A stretch of DNA of 12,420 nucleotides, from contig JBCKVB010000039.1 of NCBI GenBank assembly GCA_038924245.1, positions 1-12,420 on the forward strand, given 5' to 3'. Source of the DNA: SURF-13 sp038924245 (lineage in GTDB: Bacteria > Pseudomonadota > Gammaproteobacteria > SURF-13). The notes under the pieces were generated by a model. The model saw only the letters and a list, made by a program, of their open reading frames with translations, had not been told where the DNA came from and ran no database searches. This document shows, one piece after another, positions 7,149-12,420 of this stretch (the stretch's first letter is position 1; every line of letters starts with the position of its first letter). The translations under genes and the position numbers were made by a program.

Positions 7149-7388
7149 ATGTTTCATGTCGTCCTGTTCGAGCCGGAGATTCCACCCAACACCGGCAACA
7201 TTATACGCCTGTGCGCGAACAGCGGCGCGCAATTGCACTTGATCAAACCCCTGGGCTTCAGCCCGCGGTGGCGGATTAAAGAGTTTCATCTTTGCGGAAT
7301 GGATGAATTCGAGGTACATTTAGTAAATGTAGGTCGGATCAAGCGTAGCGGATCCGACACTGCTAATATGAAAGGCTGCTATTTATAA
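7149..7388 (+). pseudogene. trmL: tRNA (cytidine/uridine-34 2'-O)-methyltransferase, truncated
   Basis: 79 codons against ~155 for an intact TrmL, the SPOUT-fold enzyme that methylates the wobble ribose of tRNA-Leu. The start is sound: ATG at 7149 with AGGGGA 7 nt upstream. The first ~40 residues are textbook TrmL: VLFEPEIPPNTGNIIRLCAN, then LHLIKPLGF. Similarity becomes weak after residue 40; a GMD (about 51-53) might correspond to the usual GLD. The frame then runs into a REP-like palindrome and stops. The whole C-terminal half is absent, including the GPExxGLP and S-x-NLSxAV motifs that form the knot and bind S-adenosylmethionine. I see no continuation in any frame downstream. The product should be inactive unless a second copy exists elsewhere. 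Confidence 0.8.
7329..7360. repeat. REP-like palindrome 1 (inside trmL remnant)
   Basis: Perfect 8-bp arms GTCGGATC (7333-7340) and GATCCGAC (7351-7358) enclose a 10-nt loop containing GCGTAGCG. The GTAGGTCGGAT...ATCCGACA layout is a dispersed palindrome type I recognise from many proteobacterial genomes. It lies within the trmL reading frame and near the point where TrmL similarity is lost. Confidence 0.7.
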
Positions 7389-7410
7389 CCTGGATGAAGG
7401 AGCGAAACCT

Positions 7411-7518
7411 ATGAGCAAAGGCATGGACAGTAAGCAGTCCACTAAGAAGCAACCGACCAAGACCATGAAAGAAAAAAGGGCCGCGAAGAAATCCAAGAGG
7501 CAGGCCAAGCGTTCCTGA
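7411..7518 (+). CDS. Very small lysine-rich basic protein
   Basis: 35 codons from ATG to TGA, with AAGGAG 8 nt before the start, which is a good ribosome binding site. The product opens MSKGMDSKQSTKKQP and continues TKTMKEKRAAKKSKRQAKR; 14 residues are Lys or Arg and only two are acidic. It has no membrane segment or Cys and is expected to be unstructured and able to bind nucleic acid. It resembles short hypothetical proteins of the pattern MxKGxDSKKxxKKxPxKTxKEKRAAKK that I recall from other gammaproteobacteria, none with a known function. It stands alone between a REP-like element and a long hairpin (7566-7605) that could end its transcript. The ribosome binding site and the family-like sequence support it as real. 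Confidence 0.6.
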   Translation: MSKGMDSKQSTKKQPTKTMKEKRAAKKSKRQAKRS

Positions 7519-7547
7519 GCAAGCGCATCCCGAATGAAGTGCGGCAA

Positions 7548-7616
7548 GTAGCCTGAATGAAACAAGGTGGAATCCGGGAAGTATTATCCCGGGTTTCATT
7601 CCACCCAATCCAGTAA
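7548..7616. repeat. REP-like palindrome 2, bulged 14-bp stem
   Basis: GGTGGAAT (7566-7573) plus CCGGGA (7574-7579) pair with TCCCGG (7587-7592) and ATTCCACC (7598-7605), leaving a 7-nt loop and a 5-nt bulge (7593-7597). The flanks starting GTAGCCTGAATGAA (7548) resemble the wider GTAGCCCGGATGAA repeat class. It lies 48 nt after the small basic ORF and could stop its transcript or protect its 3' end, though there is no T-tract. Confidence 0.65.
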
Positions 7617-7631
7617 GTCGTTGAACTAAAA

Positions 7632-7677
7632 GCACTGGATTCCGGGTCTCCGCTACGCTGCGCCCGGAATGACGACA
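7632..7677. repeat. REP-like palindrome 3
   Basis: Perfect 8-bp arms ATTCCGGG (7639-7646) and CCCGGAAT (7663-7670) enclose a 16-nt centre with CGCTACGCTG. Its reverse complement shares AGCGTAGCGGA with palindrome 1, so the two may belong to related dispersed families. The rest of the space to the bioD end (7678-7766) holds only a weak 5-bp stem, GCTTG/CAAGC (7725-7741), and no gene. Confidence 0.7.
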
Positions 7678-7766
7678 CATCAGAGGTTCCTTTATATTGT
7701 TTTATGAAACTATCCTCCTTTTCAGCTTGCTTAAAACAAGCATACCCCATCCCTCTGTATTCTGAA

Positions 7767-8480
7767 TTAGGTTAACCCAGCGCCCAAGGCGGCGAGGATG
7801 TTTTTCACATCCAGCGCGGCGGCGATTTGTTTTACATCGCGCTGCGGCAGATACGGTACCTTTCCCAACAGCGGCGCACCGAGGCGCTCGCGCAACGCCG
7901 CGATGTTGCGCTCCAATTCCGGGAACCGCGGTTGTATGCAGCTCGCTACCCAGCCCGCGAGCGGCACGCCATATTGCGCGATACTTTGCGCGGTGAGCTG
8001 TGCATGATTTAAACAACCCAGCCGCATTCCCACCACCATCACCACCGGCAATCCGAGCAGGCGCGCCATATCCGCCACGGTTTCACGCTCATTGAGCGGC
8101 ACCAGCCAACCACCCGCGCCTTCCGCGATCACCACATCGGCGCGCGCGGCAAGCGCGTCGAAATGTGTCCTGATGCGCGCCAGCTCGATATGCACGCCCG
8201 CGTCCCGCGCGGCAATGTGCGGCGCGATGGGCGCGGTGAAAAAATAGGGATTCACCTCGTCATGGGACGCGCGCAGCGTCGCCTGTTCGCCGGCCAGCAG
8301 CGCGTCTTCGCTACGCATGCCTTGCTCTGTTTCAACACCGCCGCAGGCCACGGGTTTGAAAGCCGCCGTGCGATAGCCCGCGTCCGCCAAGGCCTTCAGC
8401 AAACCCAGCGTCACCCAGGTTTTACCCACATCGGTGTCGGTGCCGGTGATAAACAAGCCGCGTGCCACGGCGCTTTTCAT
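7767..8480 (-). CDS. bioD: Dethiobiotin synthetase BioD
   Basis: 237 residues, normal size. It carboxylates 7,8-diaminopelargonic acid to dethiobiotin using ATP and CO2, the penultimate step of biotin synthesis. The P-loop GTDTDVGKT is at 13-21, FKPVACGG (41-48) carries the conserved Lys42, SEDA (57-60) provides a metal-binding Asp59, and EGAGGWLVPL (120-129) is the second nucleotide motif. The C-terminal LGKVPYLP is also typical. Its ATG at 8480 overlaps the bioC stop as ATGA, so translation is probably coupled. It is the last gene of the bio operon. No strong terminator follows. Confidence 0.96.
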   Translation of the reverse strand: MKSAVARGLFITGTDTDVGKTWVTLGLLKALADAGYRTAAFKPVACGGVETEQGMRSEDALLAGEQATLRASHDEVNPYFFTAPIAPHIAARDAGVHIELARIRTHFDALAARADVVIAEGAGGWLVPLNERETVADMARLLGLPVVMVVGMRLGCLNHAQLTAQSIAQYGVPLAGWVASCIQPRFPELERNIAALRERLGAPLLGKVPYLPQRDVKQIAAALDVKNILAALGAGLT

Positions 8481-9385
8481 GGTGCTTTACGTCCTTTTAA
8501 ACTTGCCAGCGGCACTCTCACGGTTCCATCCTGGGTCTTTAGCGGGGATGAGATATCCGGCGCCCAGGCGTGGCCATAGACCACTTCATAGCTTGCCGGC
8601 AGCACGCCGTCGCGGCGCTGCTCTTCGTAAGCCGCGCGCATGTCGCGCATCCGCGTCTTGCCGGTGAGACCGTGCGCGCGCCCGGCGCTGACGTTGTGCG
8701 CGCCGAGCGCCTTTAGTTCGCGCATCAATTTGTCCACGCCGGAATAGGTGAGGGTAAACTGCTCCGCGTCCATCACCGGATTGCTGAAGCGCGCGCGCAG
8801 CAGGGCATCGCCGATGTCGTGCATGTCCATGAAGGCATGCACGTGAATAAATCCGTCAGCGCGCGCCCAGCTCTCGCGCAGCTCCTTCAAGGTATCCGGT
8901 CCGAAGCTGGAAAACATGAGCAGGCCGCCGGGCGCGAGCACGCGGCGCATTTCGCTTAATACGCGCTCCGGCTCATCGCACCATTGTAGGGTCAGATTGG
9001 AAAACACCAGGTCCATGCTGGCAGCGGCAAACGGCAACGCCTCCGCGTCAGCGCAGGTAAATATTGTGCGCCGCGTAAACCACTTGTCCAGGAACGGCGT
9101 GGCGCGGCGCGCCTCATTCAGCATCGCCAGGGAAAGATCGAGCGCGCATACCTCTGCCTGCGGATAACGCCGGGCGAGCAAGCGCGTGCTTCCGCCCGTG
9201 GCCGAGCCGATGTCCAGCACGCGTCCTGGATTGAGCTTCACCAGGTCGAGACGCTGCAACATGCGCTCACCCACCTCTTTTTGCAGCGGCGCATGGTCAT
9301 CGTAAGAGCGCGCGGCGCGGTCAAAGGCGCGCCGCATGAGCGCCTTGTTGATGCGGTAACGTTCGTCTGGCGCGGTATCATTCAT
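8477..9385 (-). CDS. bioC: Malonyl-ACP O-methyltransferase BioC
   Basis: 302 residues, about 50 longer than E. coli BioC. It methylates the free carboxyl of malonyl-ACP (or malonyl-CoA) with S-adenosylmethionine. The disguised substrate can then enter fatty acid elongation to make pimeloyl-ACP methyl ester. The N-terminal FDRAARSYDDHAPLQKEVGERML (about 21-43) is typical of BioC. Class I methyltransferase motif I reads VLDIGSATGGSTRLL (57-71), with S-A where many members have C-G, and is followed by the acidic ALDLS strand. FSNLTLQWCDEPERVLSEM and FSSFGPDTLKELRESW are strong BioC signatures. It overlaps bioH upstream and bioD downstream by 4 nt each. Confidence 0.95.
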   Translation of the reverse strand: MNDTAPDERYRINKALMRRAFDRAARSYDDHAPLQKEVGERMLQRLDLVKLNPGRVLDIGSATGGSTRLLARRYPQAEVCALDLSLAMLNEARRATPFLDKWFTRRTIFTCADAEALPFAAASMDLVFSNLTLQWCDEPERVLSEMRRVLAPGGLLMFSSFGPDTLKELRESWARADGFIHVHAFMDMHDIGDALLRARFSNPVMDAEQFTLTYSGVDKLMRELKALGAHNVSAGRAHGLTGKTRMRDMRAAYEEQRRDGVLPASYEVVYGHAWAPDISSPLKTQDGTVRVPLASLKGRKAP

Positions 9386-10143
9386 ATAAAGGCACGCAGT
9401 GCGCGCTGGAATTCCTGCTGGTGGGTAAGAAACGGCACGTGCGCCGCGCCGGGGATAATCTGTAACTCGGCCTGCCCCAGATTCGCCGCCATGTATTCCT
9501 GGGCGGATACCGGCGCCAGCCTATCGCGCGCTCCGGCAATGATCAAGGTGGGCTGGCTGACCGCTGCAAGCCGTGTCCGAAGGTCGGCGGCGCGTAAAAT
9601 ATCCAGAGCCGCATGTAACGCGGTTGACTCTGGCTCGCCATAACGAAACACCCTATCGTGCAACTGACGTAACCAGACTGATGCATGTTCAGACCCGCGC
9701 AACTGCAAGGCGAGAAAGCGCTGTATGGTTTTGCGGTAGTCGGCGCGCAGTTGATCCGAAAATTGACCGAGCACCTCCGGTTCAACGCCGTGCGGCCAGT
9801 CCGGGGCGTTGACGAACTTCGGCGTGCTGGCCACCAGCACCAGTTTCCTCACCCGCTGCGGATAACGCGCCGCGATGTGCAGCGCCGCCATGCCGCCCAA
9901 TGACCAGCCCATCCAGAATGCTTGGGGCGGTGCGTTTTTCAATACCCATTCCGCCAACTCTTCCAGCGTATAGCGCTCAGGGAACGCGCGGCTGCGGCCA
10001 TGCCCCGGCAAATCTATCGTGGTTACGCGAAAATCCCACGCCAGCTCGCGCACCAGTTCTTGCCACACGGCGCTGTTCAGCCCCCAGCCGTGCAGCAGCA
10101 CGAGGTCCGCGCCGCGGCCGCTGGTTTCGCTGTACAAGATCAT
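9382..10143 (-). CDS. bioH: Pimeloyl-ACP methyl ester carboxylesterase BioH
   Basis: 253 residues, an alpha/beta hydrolase that removes the methyl group placed by BioC and so ends chain elongation at pimeloyl-ACP. The catalytic triad falls at nearly the same positions as in E. coli BioH: Ser81 in GWSLGG, Asp207 in AGARDRLAP and His235 in GAAHVPFL. The oxyanion-side motif LHGWGLNSAVW (17-27) and DLPGHGRS (44-51) are clear, and the lid region around 110-190 is of normal length. The ATG at 10143 overlaps the bioF stop as ATGA, and the gene's own stop overlaps bioC in the same way. Confidence 0.95.
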   Translation of the reverse strand: MILYSETSGRGADLVLLHGWGLNSAVWQELVRELAWDFRVTTIDLPGHGRSRAFPERYTLEELAEWVLKNAPPQAFWMGWSLGGMAALHIAARYPQRVRKLVLVASTPKFVNAPDWPHGVEPEVLGQFSDQLRADYRKTIQRFLALQLRGSEHASVWLRQLHDRVFRYGEPESTALHAALDILRAADLRTRLAAVSQPTLIIAGARDRLAPVSAQEYMAANLGQAELQIIPGAAHVPFLTHQQEFQRALRAFI

Positions 10144-11315
10144 CGCGTGGCTGGCAGCAACTCGGCCAGCGCTTGCAGCAGGCGGTCTACCTGCTGCTCG
10201 TTGTGCGCGGCGGAAAAGGTGATGCGCAGGCGCGCCTGCCCGTTGGGCACCGTGGGCGGGCGGATGGCACTGATCAAAATACCCCGCGCGTAGAGTTGCT
10301 CGCTGATACGCACGGTGCTTTCGTTGTCACCGGTCAACAGCGGCTGGATGGGTGTCTCGGAGCGCATCAGGTTGAGTCCCACAGACGCCGCGCCGTTACG
10401 AAAGCGATGCACCAGGGAAAAAAGTTTTTCGCGCCGCCAGCCTTCGCTCTGCGCCAGGCGCAAACTCACGCGCGTCGCCTCGGCGACGGCGGGCGGCAAG
10501 GCGGTGGTATAGATATAACTGCGCGCCTGCTGAATCAGCGTTTCGATCAGCTCCTCGCTGCCCGCGACAAACGCGCCGAACGTTCCGAAGGCCTTACCCA
10601 GCGTGCCGACGAGAACAGGTACGTCCTCCACGGTCAGTCCGAAATGCTCCTGCGTGCCGCCGCCGGTTTTTCCCAGCACGCCGAATGCGTGCGCGTCATC
10701 CAGCATGAGCCAGGCATCATGTTGCCTTGCCGCCTCTACCAACTCCGGCACGGGCGCGACGTCGCCGTCCATGCTGAACACGCCGTCGCTCACCACCAGC
10801 ATGCGCTTGCCGTGATGCGTGCCGAGTTTCTTTGCCAGGTTCGCGCAGTCCGCGTGCGCATAGCGCTGCACGCGCGCGCCGGACAACAGCCCGGCATCTA
10901 TGAGCGAGGCGTGATTTAAACGGTCTTCCAGCACCACGTCGCCGCGCCCGGCGAGCGCACCGACCACGCCGAGATTGGCCATGTAGCCGGTGGAGAACAA
11001 CAGCGCGCGCGGACGCCGGGTAAACTCGGCCAGCTCCTCTTCCAGGGCATGATGCGCGTTGCTGTGCCCGCTGATGAGATGCGACGCGCCGCTGCCCGCG
11101 CCGTAACGCGCCGCGCCTTGCTGCATCGCCTTTATGACTTCAGGATGATTGGCGAGGCCAAGATAATCATTGCCGCAAAACGAGAGATAGCGCTTGCCCT
11201 CAATGACGGCTTCCGCGCCGGGCGCGCTTTGCACGATGCGGCGCGTGTGGTAGAGGTGCTGCTCGCGGCGGCGCTCCAGTTCCGGGGCAAGTTGATGATT
11301 TATTGATAAGCTCAT
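10140..11315 (-). CDS. bioF: 8-amino-7-oxononanoate synthase BioF
   Basis: 391 residues from the ATG at 11315. It condenses pimeloyl-ACP (or CoA) with L-alanine on pyridoxal phosphate, giving the first bicyclic-ring precursor of biotin. Features include YLSFCGNDYLGLANHPEV (43-60), GAGSGASHLISGH (72-84), the PLP-contacting LDDAHAFGVLG (205-215) and the Schiff-base Lys241 in GTLGKAFGTFG. ITFSAAHNEQQVDRLL near the end is also typical. Start choice: an in-frame GTG at 11333 would add six residues and has a GGGGA 9 nt upstream from the neighbouring repeat, while the ATG has no clear Shine-Dalgarno. MSLSINHQL fits family N-termini better, so I prefer the ATG. About 118 bp, mostly a repeat, separate it from bioB. 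Confidence 0.95.
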   Translation of the reverse strand: MSLSINHQLAPELERRREQHLYHTRRIVQSAPGAEAVIEGKRYLSFCGNDYLGLANHPEVIKAMQQGAARYGAGSGASHLISGHSNAHHALEEELAEFTRRPRALLFSTGYMANLGVVGALAGRGDVVLEDRLNHASLIDAGLLSGARVQRYAHADCANLAKKLGTHHGKRMLVVSDGVFSMDGDVAPVPELVEAARQHDAWLMLDDAHAFGVLGKTGGGTQEHFGLTVEDVPVLVGTLGKAFGTFGAFVAGSEELIETLIQQARSYIYTTALPPAVAEATRVSLRLAQSEGWRREKLFSLVHRFRNGAASVGLNLMRSETPIQPLLTGDNESTVRISEQLYARGILISAIRPPTVPNGQARLRITFSAAHNEQQVDRLLQALAELLPATR

Positions 11316-11343
11316 AAGTACGAAAGCATGCACGAAAATGAAT

Positions 11344-11427
11344 CCCCCTCCCTTGAGGGGTGAGGGGGAGGGTGAGCTATGGGCATTCTACCCCCACCCT
11401 AACCCTCCCCCTTCCAGTGGGAGGGGA
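11344..11427. repeat. Nested inverted repeat between bioB and bioF
   Basis: Two nested perfect arm pairs: outer CCCCTCCC (11345-11352) with GGGAGGGG (11419-11426), inner GGGGGAGGGT (11364-11373) with ACCCTCCCCC (11402-11411). The inner loop is 28 nt. Strand bias is extreme, with G-runs on one side and C-runs on the other. This resembles dispersed C-rich palindromic repeats seen between proteobacterial genes. Lying inside the bio operon, it would form a strong RNA structure between bioB and bioF, and its edge supplies a purine-rich tract close to the bioF start. It has no T-tract, so attenuation or mRNA processing is only a possibility. Confidence 0.75.
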
Positions 11428-11433
11428 GTATAC

Positions 11434-12420
11434 CTATGGCGTTTTACTTATGTGCTCAAATGCCGCCATCAGCGGTGAAGGGTGCATACCCAGCTTTTCC
11501 AGCAATGCCCTGTCCTGTTGCGCCTGCGGGTTGCCCGTAGTGAGCAGTTTGTCGCCGTAGAAGATCGAATTCGCGCCAGCGAGAAAACACAGGGCCTGCA
11601 TGGCCTCGGACATCTGTTGCCTGCCCGCGGACAGGCGCACGCGGCTTTGCGGCATGGTGATGCGCGCCGCCGCGATGGTGCGCACGAATTCCAGCTGATC
11701 GAGCGGCTCCGTGCCGTGCAGCGGCGTGCCTTCGACCTGAACCAGATTATTGATCGGCACGCTCTCCGGCTGCGGATCAAGATTCGCCAATTGCGCGATC
11801 AGCGCGGCGCGCGCGCGGCGCGTCTCGCCCATGCCGACGATGCCGCCGCAGCACACCTTGATATCCGCCGCGCGCACCCGCTCCAGGGTGTCGAGGCGAT
11901 CTTGATAATCGCGCGTGGAGATAATGGCGCCATAATATTCAGGCGCGGTGTCGAGGTTATGGTTGTAGTAATCCAGCCCGGCCTGTTTTAACTGTCCGGC
12001 CTGACCTTCCTTCAACATGCCGAGCGTGGCGCAAGTCTCCATACCCAGTTCACGCACCGCTTTAATCATTTCGATTACCGGCTGCAAATCCTTCTGCTTC
12101 GGCCCGCGCCACGCCGCGCCCATGCAAAAGCGCGTGGCGCCGTTGGCCTTGGCCGCGCGCGCCGCCTCCAGTACCTCCTGCAACGGCAACAGCGCCTCGC
12201 TCACCACGCCGGTTTGATAACGCGCCGCCTGCGGACAATAGCCGCAATCCTCCGGACAGCCGCCGGTCTTGATGGAAAGCAGCGTGGAAAGCTGTACTTC
12301 GTTGGCGTCAAAATGCGCGCGGTGCACGGTTTGCGCGCGGAACAGCAGGTCATTAAAGGGAAGATCAAACAGCGCCTCCGCCTCGGCGACGCTGATGGGT
12401 TTGGCGCGGGTGTGCACCAC
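11434..12420 (-). CDS. bioB: Biotin synthase BioB (5' end at window edge)
   Basis: 328 residues visible. This radical-SAM enzyme inserts sulfur into dethiobiotin to make biotin. The 4Fe-4S cluster motif CPEDCGYCPQ places Cys55, Cys59 and Cys62 of the visible protein. The sacrificial 2Fe-2S ligands are Cys99 (RFCMGAAW), Cys130 (METCATLG), Cys190 (KVCCGG) and Arg262 (SRVRLSAGR). All are offset by exactly two from E. coli BioB, so the visible N-terminus is almost complete. GTG codons at 12420 and 12417 are possible starts, but a start beyond the window cannot be excluded and no upstream sequence is available. The C-terminus is somewhat shorter than in E. coli (346 residues). It is the first visible gene of the bio operon, whose promoter lies outside the window. 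Confidence 0.96.
   Translation of the reverse strand: MVHTRAKPISVAEAEALFDLPFNDLLFRAQTVHRAHFDANEVQLSTLLSIKTGGCPEDCGYCPQAARYQTGVVSEALLPLQEVLEAARAAKANGATRFCMGAAWRGPKQKDLQPVIEMIKAVRELGMETCATLGMLKEGQAGQLKQAGLDYYNHNLDTAPEYYGAIISTRDYQDRLDTLERVRAADIKVCCGGIVGMGETRRARAALIAQLANLDPQPESVPINNLVQVEGTPLHGTEPLDQLEFVRTIAAARITMPQSRVRLSAGRQQMSEAMQALCFLAGANSIFYGDKLLTTGNPQAQQDRALLEKLGMHPSPLMAAFEHISKTP

Noticed and set aside
7363..7750. Overlapping minus-strand frames of 60-105 codons in the repeat-rich gap
   Set aside because: They consist of translated palindromic repeats and the antisense of the small basic ORF, with no conserved protein pattern.
9900..10919. 339-codon open frame opposite bioH and bioF
   Set aside because: It is a high-GC shadow of two certain bio genes, with Arg/Ala/His-rich composition and no motif.

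Overview
The window looks like chromosomal DNA from a GC-rich proteobacterium, most likely a gammaproteobacterium. The evidence is a bioBFHCD biotin cluster whose genes overlap by 4 bases, apaH convergent with folA, an ApaH with the GDVQGC motif, the purU/trmL gene set, and several REP-like palindromes. I cannot name a species. The cytochrome P460 remnant is of a type common in nitrifiers, methanotrophs and chemolithotrophs, but one remnant does not prove that lifestyle.

Layout. (1) 79-776, minus: a MazE/MazF-type toxin-antitoxin pair with its promoter and a palindromic operator candidate. (2) 926-1573, minus: a secreted retropepsin-like aspartic protease. (3) 1627-2045: a scar. The C-terminal end of a cytochrome P460 gene, frameshifted but still carrying its CxxCH haem motif and a terminator hairpin, is joined to the first ~180 bp of an IS3-family element. 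The outer end of that element lies 17 bp before the start of apaH. (4) 2062-2886, plus: apaH, ending in a 22-bp triplicated tandem repeat. (5) 2927-4623, minus: a beta-propeller (PD40-repeat) lipoprotein and a small DUF2892-type membrane protein, both sitting between apaH and folA. (6) 4737-5231, minus: folA, divergent from purU (5283-6134, plus). (7) 6143-7114, minus: a class 1 dihydroorotate dehydrogenase, divergent from a truncated trmL (7149-7388, plus). (8) 7329-7766: a repeat-rich stretch with three palindromic elements and a 35-residue lysine-rich ORF (7411-7518). (9) 7767-12420, minus: the biotin operon bioB-bioF-bioH-bioC-bioD, with bioB reaching the window edge and a nested inverted repeat between bioB and bioF.

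Functions. BioC and BioH open and close the methyl-ester-disguised pimeloyl route, and BioF, BioD and BioB finish biotin. FolA and PurU act in one-carbon/folate metabolism. The dihydroorotate dehydrogenase acts in pyrimidine synthesis. ApaH removes diadenosine tetraphosphate. I found no clear new defence or mobile system. The most unusual material is the P460/IS chimera upstream of apaH, the tandem repeat and propeller/DUF2892 module in the apaH-folA gap, and the repeat cluster that truncates trmL next to the tiny basic ORF.
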